This document shows, in pieces, positions 34,502 to 42,826 of a stretch of DNA of 64,000 bases (the stretch's first letter is position 1; the number at the start of each line of letters is the position of its first letter). The stretch comes from Bin87 sp965204685 (GTDB taxonomy: Bacteria; Chloroflexota; Dehalococcoidia; Lucifugimonadales; UBA3495): assembly GCA_965204685.1 (NCBI GenBank), contig OZ242004.1, forward strand, positions 4,211,040-4,275,039, read 5' to 3'. A program made the translations under genes and the position numbers. The notes under the pieces were generated by a model. That model was not told the DNA's origin and ran no database searches. It was given only the letters and a program-made list of their open reading frames with translations.

Positions 34502-35970
34502 ACCCCCGACCCGGCCATGCTGCCCATAAGCAGGCCATCGTAGATCTTCAGGTCCGGTTTCCCGGTCAGCACCAGCGCCGGAGCCTCGGGCGGCTTGGGC
34601 TCGGCAAGATCGCGCACCTCGGCGTAGTCAAAGGGCTGGCCCGCCTCCAGGAGCAGGGACAGGGCGTTGTCCACATTGGCCTCCATGGTGGTGGCCGCCA
34701 GGTGCAGGATGCGGACGTACTCCACGTCGGCCCGTTCCCCGCGCCATTCCTTGAGCGCGTCGTAGGTGAGCCGAAAGTGCATGGTGGGAAAGAGCTGATC
34801 TCTGAACCGGTACCGAGCGAAGGCTCCCGGCTTGCGCACCAGGGAATTGATCACGTGGCGGTAATTGACGTTTACTTCTCCATCGCCGCGCACCCGTGCC
34901 ATGCGCTCGACGAAGTGACCCTTGTAGTACACTTCCAGGTGATCGGAATAGAGGCGGACCTGTACCACCTTGCCAATGAGCCGGGACGGGACGCTGTAGC
35001 TGCGTCCCGCCACTTGGACAGTGCTCCACCGGCGCACCTTGGACTGGTAATTGGCGTATTCCGGCATGGGGGCTGGCGGCAGGGGCCGTAGGCAAGCCAT
35101 TTCCTGCTCCAGCTTCCCCCTCACCAGACGATTGCGCTTCTCCACCATCTCCCTGACGAAGTGGGCGTAGTCGTCGGCAGTGGGGAAATCGCGGTTGCCT
35201 CTCAAGATCAGGGCCTGGTCTATGGCATCCTTGAGGCGGTAGTGGGCGTGCTCGGCGACGCCGTTTTCATGGCTCTGGCCGCGATTGATGCGGGTGGAGC
35301 GAAGGCCGTAATGGTCCAGCAGCGCGGTGTAATTGGCGTTAAGCGCCCGGCCGCGGCTGCGCTTCACCTCGTGGGTGGCAGCCGAAGTATTGTCGGAGCG
35401 CACCACCTCGGGGACGCCGCCCAGGGTCCACAGTGCGTTCTGCAGTCCCTGCTTCAGCGCCAGGAAGGTCTCGCCGGTGGCGATCTCGGCGTAGCGCCAT
35501 CCCGAATGGCTGAGGATCAGCTGGAACAGCAGGTGGGGATAGGGCTGTCCGGCGACGGTTACCTCCAGGGAGTTGCCATGGGTGAAGTCGAACTGTGCTT
35601 CCCGTCCCGGCGGATGCTCCTGGGGGAAGTACACCTCCTGGTCCGGGCCATTCAGCGCCCGCCAGTCCTGTAATCGTCGTTGCAGCGTCCTGAGATGGGA
35701 GGCGTTGAACCGGCCGGGATGCTGCTCCTCCAGCCACTCGATAATTGTCGTTGCCTTCAGCTTGCCCTTGGTATCGCCGCGCAGCAGCGGCTCAATCTCC
35801 TCTTCCCACACCCCGTCGAAGGGATCGGGCCGGGTCCGCCACCAACGCTCCTGTTTCGTCTCCGACGGCAACGGACCATCCTGCCACTTCCGCGCCGAAC
35901 GCACGCACATCCCGGCCATGGCGGCCGCCGTCTCCTGAGTTTTTCCTTCCATAAGTCTCTGCCTCAACAA
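34492..35970 (-). CDS. istA: IstA transposase of the IS21 element
   Basis: A 492-residue DDE transposase: helix-turn-helix near the start ('TAAAMAGMCVRSARKWQ'), 'EAQFDFTHGNSLEVT' with the first Asp, 'VVRSDNTSAATHE' with the second, and 'NGVAEHAHYRLKDAIDQAL' with the Glu. It cuts and joins the element ends together with IstB. Complete and intact; overlaps istB by a few bases. Upstream promoter sequence has been altered by the IS110 insertion about 15-20 bases before its start region. Confidence 0.92.
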   Translation of the reverse strand: MLRQRLMEGKTQETAAAMAGMCVRSARKWQDGPLPSETKQERWWRTRPDPFDGVWEEEIEPLLRGDTKGKLKATTIIEWLEEQHPGRFNASHLRTLQRRLQDWRALNGPDQEVYFPQEHPPGREAQFDFTHGNSLEVTVAGQPYPHLLFQLILSHSGWRYAEIATGETFLALKQGLQNALWTLGGVPEVVRSDNTSAATHEVKRSRGRALNANYTALLDHYGLRSTRINRGQSHENGVAEHAHYRLKDAIDQALILRGNRDFPTADDYAHFVREMVEKRNRLVRGKLEQEMACLRPLPPAPMPEYANYQSKVRRWSTVQVAGRSYSVPSRLIGKVVQVRLYSDHLEVYYKGHFVERMARVRGDGEVNVNYRHVINSLVRKPGAFARYRFRDQLFPTMHFRLTYDALKEWRGERADVEYVRILHLAATTMEANVDNALSLLLEAGQPFDYAEVRDLAEPKPPEAPALVLTGKPDLKIYDGLLMGSMAGSGVCG

Positions 35971-35984
35971 TGCGACTTGTCGGT

Positions 35985-36225
35985 CTCCCGACTAACTGGA
36001 GGCGTCACGCCGTGATAGTAGTGGCCATACGGTCGTCTCGACTGTCGAGGATGGGCACCAGTTCATAGCCCAGTCGCGCCGCCCGCCGTTTAGCGGAGCG
36101 TAGGACTCCCGACTAACTGGAGGCGTCACGCCGTGATAGTAGTGGCCATACGGTCGTCTCGACTGTCGAGGATGGGCACCAGTTCATAGCCCAGTCGCGC
36201 CGCCCGCCGTTTAGCGGAGCGTAGG
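35985..36225. repeat. 121-bp tandem duplication of the IS110 3' end
   Basis: The segment from CTCCCGACTAACTGG to GTAGGACTC occurs at 35985-36105 and again 121 bp on. It encodes the last 34 or so residues of the IS110 transposase. Probably the remnant of a second, tandem IS110 copy. Confidence 0.85.
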
Positions 36226-37660
36226 ACTCTCTGGCGATACTGGTGTTCATAGTACTCGGCGCCGGCATCCACGTATTCCTGGCCATGTCGGAGCATTGAG
36301 TAGATGAGTCTGGCCAACTTGTGCGCTGTGGCGGTTATCGCCTTGGGTGCCCCCAGTTGGGCTTTCTTCCGGCGTAGGAACGCGCCCAGGGCGCTGTCGG
36401 AGCGGTGAAGGGCGTTGGCTGCCAGACGCAAAGCCGCCGCCGCGCGGTTGGCACTGGGCTTGGTTCGAGAACTGATCACCTTCCCGCCTGTGATGCGATT
36501 GTCGGGGCTCAAACCCAACCAGGAAGCAAAATGCTTGGCGCTGGGCCATCTGGTCATGTCTGTGCCAATCTCGCTGATTACCTTCAAGGCGGTGTGGGAG
36601 TCCACGCCGTCGATCTTGGTCAAGTCCACTCCCGTCATTCGGTAAAGATGCCCGCGAATATCGATGCGGGGAGCGTTTTTCTGGTAGCGACGTCGGCCAG
36701 GCCTCCCTTCCGGAAGCTCGCCGTCGCTAAGGTCCTTAAACCGCTTCAGTTGGGCTTCGATCTCCCGGTCGCACTCGGCGATCTTGTTCTGATACACATT
36801 GAACAGTTCCAGAGCCTGGCTTAACTCAAAGATGTGCTCGTCCCGCCAGTGTCCATGCAACGACTTGGCAATGGTGGCCTCGTCAGCCCTGATCCGACCG
36901 TCGCGAAGTTTGGCCAGCTTTCTGGGGTTCCGTTCTCCCTTCACGATGGCCTCGATAATGTCCATTCCGGTCTTCCCAGTGATGTCGCTGATGACGTGCT
37001 GGAGCTTCACGTTCATCTGGGTAAGCGCTTTCTGCATATGCTGGACATGATGGGACGCGTACTGGATCAGCATGGCCCGCTGCCGCAGGTAGCTCCGCAG
37101 GCGGCGGATGGCTGCCTCCGGACGAAAAGCTCCCGAGAGCAGTCCGTAGGTGTGCAATTGCTGCAGCCACTGACAGTCCAGCACGTCGGTCTTCCGCCCG
37201 GGCACGTTCTTGATCCGTCTGGGGTCCACCAGCATTACCCCAAACCCACGCTCTTCTAATACCCCGAACAGCGGTATCCAGTACACCCCGGTGGATTCCA
37301 TGACTACGGTTTCCACCTCGCACTCGGTCAGCCAATCCGCCAGGCGGTAGAGGTCCGACGTGAAGGCCTCAAACTCTCTTACCGGAGCCTCAGCGCGGTC
37401 TGGCGGAACCGCGACAAAGTGGCTGGTGGCCCCTACGTCAACTCCCGCCGCGTTCAGGTTTACCTGGGACAGCGCAGCCGGCAGACTATCTCGAGATGCC
37501 CCGGCCTGTTCCTTCGACTTCGCCGTTCTCTTGGGTGCGCTCATAGCGGCCTCCACGATTATCTCGGCGACGTGTTGCAGGAGGGAGCCACTGACAACGC
37601 ACACTCTCCCGAACGGGATCACCCACTATGGAGCGTCACCAATGATGCAATCGTAGGACT
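36107..37660 (-). mobile_element. IS110-family element nested in IS21
   Basis: Transposase plus about 115 bases upstream, ending where TAGGACTCCCGA recurs at 37655-37666 and 36101-36112. No inverted repeats, as usual for IS110. The upstream non-coding part would be where IS110 group elements encode their bridge RNA, but I could not verify a fold. Confidence 0.7.
36126..37544 (-). CDS. IS110-family DEDD transposase
   Basis: A 472-residue protein. The RuvC-like DEDD domain has 'AGVDVGATSHFVAV' (Asp), 'VVMESTGVYWIPLF' (Glu) and 'GRKTDVLDCQWLQQL' (two Asp). The C-terminal Tnp_20 domain has 'DGVDSHTALKVISEIG' and 'FASWLGLSPDNRITGGK' with its serine region. Bridge RNA-guided IS110 recombinases have this build. 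The ATG at 37544 follows GGAGG and is preferred over the far-upstream one. Intact. Confidence 0.9.
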   Translation of the reverse strand: MSAPKRTAKSKEQAGASRDSLPAALSQVNLNAAGVDVGATSHFVAVPPDRAEAPVREFEAFTSDLYRLADWLTECEVETVVMESTGVYWIPLFGVLEERGFGVMLVDPRRIKNVPGRKTDVLDCQWLQQLHTYGLLSGAFRPEAAIRRLRSYLRQRAMLIQYASHHVQHMQKALTQMNVKLQHVISDITGKTGMDIIEAIVKGERNPRKLAKLRDGRIRADEATIAKSLHGHWRDEHIFELSQALELFNVYQNKIAECDREIEAQLKRFKDLSDGELPEGRPGRRRYQKNAPRIDIRGHLYRMTGVDLTKIDGVDSHTALKVISEIGTDMTRWPSAKHFASWLGLSPDNRITGGKVISSRTKPSANRAAAALRLAANALHRSDSALGAFLRRKKAQLGAPKAITATAHKLARLIYSMLRHGQEYVDAGAEYYEHQYRQRVLRSAKRRAARLGYELVPILDSRDDRMATTITA

Positions 37661-37819
37661 CCCGAACCATGCTTTGATACGGACAAAATGCGCCACTGAC
37701 CTCTCGGTCTTCATCCCGACAACACGTCCCAACGCGAGCTTACGCTTCCCACCCCACCCAAGTCAGTTAGTCCCACTTGCACAGCCCGAATGAGGGCATA
37801 GCCTCGCTTTGATCAATCC

Positions 37820-37844
37820 GGCACCTCCGTGCCGGAGGGTTTTA
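37820..37844 (+). terminator. Terminator-like hairpin near the IS21 end
   Basis: CCGGCAC (37820-37826) pairs with GTGCCGG (37831-37837), followed by AGGGTTTT. It could stop read-through from the parA side into IS21, or from the element outward. Confidence 0.6.
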
Positions 37845-37908
37845 CCCCACCTCAACCGGCAAAAATAGTCGACGTCAGAGGCATTCCTTATTGTCGTTAA
37901 TCACCAGG

Positions 37909-38277
37909 ACCAGCGCCGACGCCGTGCGGGCGGCAGACCTGGTCCTGATATCGGCCAAAGCCAGTCCCTTCGACGTATGGGCCGCCTCGGACATCGTGGA
38001 GGCGGTGAAGGCACGGCAGAAAACCGCCATAGGAAAGCCGGTAGCAGCCTTCGTGATCACCATGACCCGCACCCGCACCCGCCTAGGCCGGCAGATCGAC
38101 GCCGCCCTGGCCGAATACGGTCTGCCGGCGCTACAGGCCCGCACAACCGAGCGAGTCGCGTACCCCCAGGCGGTCATCGAGGGCAAGTCGGTGCTGGAAG
38201 GTCGGGACCAGACCGCGCGGAACGAAATACTGGCCATACGCGGCGAGCTGGAGAGGTTGTTCCATGACGATGCATAG
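37909..38277 (+). pseudogene. parA: parA, C-terminal part
   Basis: 'TSADAVRAADLVLISAKASPFDVW' in pieces, then 'AAFVITMTRTRTRLGRQI' and 'TTERVAYPQAVIEGKSV' match the C-terminal half of ParA. Joined to the part at 33376-33651 it gives a 214-residue ATPase without any frame error, so the insertion is recent in relation to decay. Confidence 0.9.
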
Positions 38278-38472
38278 CAGACCCAACCGACGGCGGGAAG
38301 ATCGTCGGGAGGCCTTCGTAAACCAGGCTGCAGCCGCGGACACGGCCCAGCTGCACTGCCTCATACCGGCGGACATGCACCGGCAGTTCGCGTAATGGCG
38401 GCGCAGGAAGGCACCAACATGACCGCCCTGGTGATAACGGCCCTTGAGGGGTTCCTCAGCGAACGGGGATAA
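38264..38472 (+). pseudogene. ParA partner-like ribbon-helix-helix protein, frameshifted
   Basis: It starts inside the end of parA ('MTMHSRPNRRREDRREAF'), and reads 'LHCLIPADMHRQ' before a stop at 38395. The next frame continues 'MAAQEGTNMTALVITALEGFLSERG', as expected for a ribbon-helix-helix DNA-binding partner encoded after parA. A one-base change around 38388-38394 explains both. The partition pair is thus broken twice. Confidence 0.7.
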
Positions 38473-38489
38473 CGCATGGATGTACGTCG

Positions 38490-38507
38490 GTACGGATGTA
38501 CATCTGG
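38490..38507 (+). promoter_or_regulatory. TGTAC-type motif downstream of the partition genes
   Basis: GTACGGATGTACATCTGG; same layout as the motif before parA. A further TGTAC half-site lies at 38481. Confidence 0.4.
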
Positions 38508-38553
38508 ACATTGCCACCGACGATCTGCCTGGGATCCGTGCCGATGCGCACGG

Positions 38554-38952
38554 TTACGGGACCGGCGCCAGACTGCCGCCGGCCATCTGCTCGGCGTCGT
38601 CGATGTACTCGTCGGTCTGCCGGATCCGCCTCGGTACGTCTTCGTCGCAGATCCCATCATAGAAGCACATGCCGTGGAGTACCTGACTGCGCGTGAAGTA
38701 CCGCCCGACGAGATTTTCCACCTCGTCGTAATCCCTGGCCAAAGCCAGCAGTTCCGAGGTGGTACGGGAACTAGTCTCGGGCTCAGCACCAGTGCGGTAC
38801 AGGACTAGCGCGTCGGTGGCCCGCTTCGTCGCACACCAAGCCTCCTCGGCCGCATCGCGCATGTCACCGGCGGCCAGTTGTTCCAGCGCCGACCGGTGCA
38901 TCTCCCGAGCGTCGGCGAACAGCGCATTGATCCGATCCATCGTCGCTACCAT
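38554..38952 (-). CDS. PaREP1-like (HEPN-type) domain protein, second copy
   Basis: A 132-residue helical protein: 'MHRSALEQLAAGDMRDAAEEAW' and 'RRIRQTDEYIDDAEQMAGG' in pieces. The pattern is that of the protein at 20553-20927. I choose the ATG at 38952, with GAGG before it; ATGs at 38967 and 38940 are alternatives. No nucleotidyltransferase gene is beside it. A remnant of a related gene lies at 41205-41290. Confidence 0.6.
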   Translation of the reverse strand: MVATMDRINALFADAREMHRSALEQLAAGDMRDAAEEAWCATKRATDALVLYRTGAEPETSSRTTSELLALARDYDEVENLVGRYFTRSQVLHGMCFYDGICDEDVPRRIRQTDEYIDDAEQMAGGSLAPVP

Positions 38953-39152
38953 GACAACCTCATCCACAAGAGTAACACGTCGAGGACCAAGTTCAATCCC
39001 AACCCTGGGAAACTCCGCAGATGCCGCGGATCGACGCGCTTGAACCGGGCTGGCGACCGACCGGTCAACCCGCTATGCGGCGGACGCACGATGCTCGGCG
39101 CCGCTATCAGCGCCATCAGCCAGGCCCGGCGGCCTCGCGGAGGATTGCGACC

Positions 39153-39179
39153 GGTACAGATGCACCGTTGTACAGATGG
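39153..39179 (+). promoter_or_regulatory. Two TGTAC-like half-motifs
   Basis: GGTACAGATGCACCG followed by TTGTACAGATGG. Weaker instance of the recurring motif, upstream of nothing obvious on the plus strand. Confidence 0.25.
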
Positions 39180-39240
39180 CGGCTTGTGCCAATCTACAGA
39201 GCGACAGACAGGTTGCAAGCACGGCCCAGCGGGGGATTGT

Positions 39241-40047
39241 CTATTCGGTGTCCGTGGCGTCAGGCGACGTCGGATCCTCCTCACCGCCGGGAAGCACCAG
39301 GTACGTCTCGGCGAGGTCCTGGTGGAACAGCTCCAGCAGCCGCTTGGCGTGGTAGACGGCATGGTAGCCGGGCGTTGCCGGTGTTTTCGTGTACACCCAT
39401 AATTGATCCGGCCCACTTGCCTGCACCCTTTTCACCATGGGCCGCCCATCCGAATGGACAGGTTCCGTGTTGACCAGATAACCCGGGCCGCGGACCATGC
39501 CCACCGGCACGTTTGCCAGGGTGAGGATGCGGGTCTCGTTAAGCCATTCCACGGTACAGGTGAGGATCTGTTCCCAGTGGCGGAGCTCATACTCCGTGGC
39601 GTCGGGAAACCGGATCGCCTCCGGCAACGGCGGCATCAGGCCTTCCGCCGGAGGCAGCGGATACTCGGCCAACGGCACCTCTCCGCTGAGCATCGCACCG
39701 GCGATGTGGAATGGCTCGGGCACGGAGACAGTCTCCACGTCCTTGCCATTGCGCCGGGCGTATTCCTCGTCGCTGATGCGCCAACCGCCCCAGTGGCCGC
39801 GGCGGTTGGGCTGGTGGGCCGGTTCCACCTTTCCGGCCAGGTAAAGCTTGTAGAGCAGGCCAATCACGGCGATGCGGCCGTAGCCCTGGCCATTGGGCGA
39901 TGGCATGCCCTCGCTGTCCCACCCAATGCGTTCGGCCAGCCGGAGGGTGGCGAGGTAGCCCTGGTCCCGGTGTTCCTCCAGGGCCAGCAGGATGGCCTCC
40001 TCAAGACGGGCGGTAGCCCGACGACCTACAGTCAGCGGATTGGGCAT
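39241..40047 (-). CDS. Hypothetical protein with a winged-helix-like N-terminus
   Basis: A 268-residue protein. The first 90 residues ('TARLEEAILLALEEHRDQGY', 'RIAVIGLLYKLYLAGKVE', then a WxxW turn 'HWGGWRISDEEYARR') look like a DNA-binding winged helix followed by a linker. The C-terminal part has no known domain ('GMVRGPGYLVNTEP', 'YHAVYHAKRLLELFHQDL'). Clean frame; no operon partner, so its role is unknown. The plus-strand frame across it is a shadow. Confidence 0.55.
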   Translation of the reverse strand: MPNPLTVGRRATARLEEAILLALEEHRDQGYLATLRLAERIGWDSEGMPSPNGQGYGRIAVIGLLYKLYLAGKVEPAHQPNRRGHWGGWRISDEEYARRNGKDVETVSVPEPFHIAGAMLSGEVPLAEYPLPPAEGLMPPLPEAIRFPDATEYELRHWEQILTCTVEWLNETRILTLANVPVGMVRGPGYLVNTEPVHSDGRPMVKRVQASGPDQLWVYTKTPATPGYHAVYHAKRLLELFHQDLAETYLVLPGGEEDPTSPDATDTE

Positions 40048-40166
40048 CTTGCCTTCAGCGGCCTTACGCCGGGCACATCAGCGCCGGCAAAGCGGCGGGC
40101 AATTCCAGAAGGGGATTGGACCGGCTCTCCGGTAAGACGGCGTGGCGAAGGAACGACGCCTGTGGA

Positions 40167-40185
40167 TGTATCGATGTACATCTGA
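40167..40185 (+). promoter_or_regulatory. TGTAC-type motif between two divergent or convergent units
   Basis: TGTATCGATGTACATCTGA. It lies between the minus-strand genes 39241-40047 and 40285-41112, upstream of the former. A TTGTACGG follows at 40198. Confidence 0.4.
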
Positions 40186-40284
40186 ACTTATGTATTCTTG
40201 TACGGCAGTGCGCGATCAGTGGATTTTTAAGTTATGGAACAGCGAAGCACTCGTAGCCTTGGCCATGTGGTCGAAACCGCAACT

Positions 40285-41112
40285 TCATGCGGCCTGCAGA
40301 TCTCGTTCTTCCAACTGATGCCAGTGGATATCACCGGCGTCGACCAGTTCCTGCAGCGCATGATCGTTCCTGACGCTGGCAACAACAGCGTGGGCCAGAC
40401 ACCTTCTGAGGCGTGCCAGATAACGAGCATTGCGCCCGGCGCGGTCGGAATCCCGTCTATCAGCGGTGTAGGACACCTCCACAGCCGCGTAGACCGTTTC
40501 GTTCCCATCGGAGGCTTCGATTATCAAGTCGGCGTCTCGAAAGCTGCGCCGGTCGCCTGTGGTGACGTCGGTATCGTCGAGTTCGCGGGCAAGGGCCACC
40601 AGTTCGGCTCTGGAAATGGTGCGGACGTATTCCAAGCCAAGGTCGTCAGCGATGGCCGGCGCCGCGTCGATTCCTCTGCTGCGGGCGTGACCACCTTTCA
40701 CCACAGAGATATCGCCCTCAATACGGTCCATGCGAGCTTCAAATCGGGCGTTGAACTCCCGCTGCTGGGCGTTGAACTCCCGCTGCTGGGCGTTGGCCTC
40801 CTCCTGCCGGGCGTTGGCCTCCTCCTGCCGGGCGTTGGCCTCCTCCTGCCGGGCGTTGGCCTCCTCCTGCCGGGCGTTGGCCTCCTGTATCTGGTAGATA
40901 GACCCTTGCACCTGGTTGTTAAACTGCCGTTGCTGATCGACGAACTCCTCCATCCGGCCGTTGAACTCCAATTGCCGCTGGACAAACACCTGGAACTGCA
41001 CCGGCAATTGCAGCAGCTCCTCGCCCAGGATTTGGGCTCTGACGGCTGACTTCCACTCCGGATGCTCAGTCAACGCCCGGAGGAAATCCGCTTCGGTGTT
41101 TATGGTCGCCAT
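40285..41112 (-). CDS. Coiled-coil protein with a C-terminal PD-(D/E)XK-like region
   Basis: A 275-residue protein. Residues 25-130 form a long coiled coil with perfect seven-residue repeats: EEANARQ four times, then QREFNAQ twice, mirrored in 21-bp DNA repeats. From about 150 the text 'ELVALARELDDTDVTTGDRRS', 'FRDADLIIEASDG', 'VYAAVEVSYTADRRD' carries the Asp and Glu-x-Ser positions of DUF3782-like nuclease folds; the Lys is not obvious. Such proteins are common in Chloroflexota; their role is unknown. The number of EEANARQ units could vary between strains. Confidence 0.65.
   Translation of the reverse strand: MATINTEADFLRALTEHPEWKSAVRAQILGEELLQLPVQFQVFVQRQLEFNGRMEEFVDQQRQFNNQVQGSIYQIQEANARQEEANARQEEANARQEEANARQEEANAQQREFNAQQREFNARFEARMDRIEGDISVVKGGHARSRGIDAAPAIADDLGLEYVRTISRAELVALARELDDTDVTTGDRRSFRDADLIIEASDGNETVYAAVEVSYTADRRDSDRAGRNARYLARLRRCLAHAVVASVRNDHALQELVDAGDIHWHQLEERDLQAA
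40746..40886. repeat. 21-bp tandem repeats in the coiled-coil gene
   Basis: Two units of GGGCGTTGAACTCCCGCTGC(T) followed by four of GGGCGTTGGCCTCCTCCTGC(C). They encode the seven-residue heptads on the minus strand. Length variation by slippage is likely. Confidence 0.85.
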
Positions 41113-41204
41113 GGTTTCCCCGAACGCACATTTTACAGGAGTTGCATGCTTTGGGAGATAGCGATTTCCCCCAATATTCCGGGAACGTGAAACCTATGGC
41201 ATCG

Positions 41205-41290
41205 AGAGTCAGTGGCCACCGGCGACCAACGCTGTCGCGTCGTCGATGTAGGCGGCCGTTTCTCGAATGCGCCGCTCCACCTCATCAACG
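41205..41290 (-). pseudogene. Remnant of a PaREP1-like gene C-terminus
   Basis: The minus strand reads 'ERRIRETAAYIDDATALVAGG', matching 'RRIRQTDEYIDDAEQMAGG' of 38554-38952. Only this end is left. Confidence 0.55.
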
Positions 41291-41430
41291 GGTTGGCAAC
41301 TGTTGCGGATTTAGTGGACTTTGGTGGGTAATCGTTGATGATGGTTGCAGAGGCCGCTCGCGGAAGGAAGCGCCTTTGCCCGGTTGCCTGCCATCGTGGT
41401 TTCGCACGCCGGTTCTGATATGATGGAAGC

Positions 41431-42210
41431 ATGGAACGAGATCAAGAAACTAATGGGGAACGGCGCAATATGGGACCCTCACGAGGTTCTCCGGTGGCCA
41501 CCTATCAGACCCGCGTCTGCGACTACGGAGGAGTGCCCCGTGCTCTTGGCGACGGGGCGTTGTCGGCCTACGCCGAACTGTATGGACACGTGGAGCGGAA
41601 GTTGTTTGCGGAGGTGGCGGTGGGACGGTCGGCGACGTCGTTGAAGAGGGGCACCTGAAGCGGTATGGGATACCCGCCAGGATGTTCAACGGGTGCGGGT
41701 GTCGCTGGAGGGGAAGGTCGCGTCGGTGCGGGAGCGGCAAAAGTTGCAGCTGGACAGCCTAGGCCGGCGTATTGCTCGCGCCCGGCAGCAGATTGCCGGC
41801 GCTGTTGAGCAGGGAAGGTCGCAGCAGGTCCATCAGAAACGGCGACGGCTGGCTAATCTGCAATCCAGGCTGGCGAGGTTGGAAACCGATATTGAGCAGG
41901 GGCGAGTGCGACTGTGCTTCGGGTCGAAACGCCTGTGGCGGAAGCAGCGCCACCTTGAGCAGAACGGCTATGTTAGCCATCAGGAATGGTTGGCCGACTG
42001 GCAGGATACGCGCAGCAATGAGTTCTTCGTGCTGGGCAGTCGGGACGAGACGGCAGGCTGCCAGCTCTGAGTGGCCACTATCGCTGACGATGGTTCGCTC
42101 ACTCTGCGGTTGCGGCTGCCGGACTGCCGGAAATGGCACTGGCGGCGGGCGACCCAAAGTGCTGAGTTTTCGGTAACATTCTTCGGTGAGGCAATAGGTA
42201 GTGATTGACT
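41431..42210 (+). pseudogene. TnpB (IS200/IS605 family) N-terminal relic
   Basis: Pieces in several frames: 'YQTRVCDYGGVPRALGDGALSAYAEL' split, 'EVAVGRSATSLKR', 'YGIPARMFNGVRVSLEGKV', 'KRRRLANLQSRLARLETDIEQG', 'VRLCFGSKRLWRKQ'. These are the N-terminal domains of a TnpB-like RNA-guided nuclease. The frame breaks near 41655 and 42065, and the RuvC/zinc-finger C-terminal half is gone, so it is dead. Confidence 0.75.
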
Positions 42211-42357
42211 TTCACACTATCTGCCGGAGGACCGGAGTAGCGAAATCGCCTCGTGGTTGCGCGCAATGTCCGCCATTTCGAGCTGACGAGCGTGCCGGTG
42301 CTCGATCCATCAGGATAGATTATATTGATGAACATTGGTACATTACAACAGAGATAT

Positions 42358-42374
42358 AACTGTACATATGGACA
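42358..42374 (+). promoter_or_regulatory. TGTAC-type half-motifs in an AT-rich patch
   Basis: AACTGTACATATGGACA; a second half-site, GAACATTGGTACATT, precedes it at 42330-42344. Upstream of the primase relic at 42524. Confidence 0.35.
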
Positions 42375-42523
42375 ACCAAACGGCCCGCCGCCGTCACTAC
42401 TAAGGTTTCGCCATCGGCGGCGGTTGGCAAGGCGCAATTATCATCTTTGACTGCTAAAATAGTGCCGCCCGGTTGCGACCGGGCGGCTGCCAGAGGCTAC
42501 TTACACGGAGGTCGCCCCTGCTT

Positions 42524-42826
42524 ATGACGTATTCTACCATCGCCGACCGCGCTGCCGCATCGGAGCAGCTGATCGTCAACGCTATCCTGCCTAATCTGCG
42601 AGGCGTCAAGTCGAACCGCTCCAAAACCGGCTGGAACTTTTTCTGTCCGCTGGAGCACCGCAAGAAGAATGCGCCGGCCGCCATCTGGGTGAATGGTGAA
42701 TAACGAGGGCTGGATCAGCGTTCACTGCTTCGATTGCCGCCGTAACGACAAGCTGCGAGAAACCCTGGTGACCCCGCATCTCCGCAACCGACCTTCACCA
42801 CCGGCGGCGCCATACCGGCCTACCCC
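42524..42826 (+). pseudogene. Primase relic, CHC2-type zinc-finger part
   Basis: ATG at 42524 with GGAGG upstream. 'IVNAILPNLRGVKSNRSKTGWNFFCPLEHRKKN' in pieces gives a CxxxH-type ligand pair and, after a duplicated GTGAATG that shifts the frame at about 42695, 'GWISVHCFDCRRNDKL' supplies CxxC. This is a DnaG-type zinc domain. IS4 has then cut the gene at 42826. Confidence 0.65.

Larger units (their letters stand above)
33652..37903 (-). mobile_element. IS21-family element with nested IS110
   Basis: About 4.25 kb starting TGTCCCGCG and ending in TTAATCA, flanked by CCAGG on both sides (33647-33651 and 37904-37908), which is the target duplication. Both ends carry an inner inverted repeat with GTCGA(C/T)TA(G/T)TTTTGCCGG. 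It holds istA, a broken istB and, near its upstream end, an IS110-type element. Confidence 0.88.
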
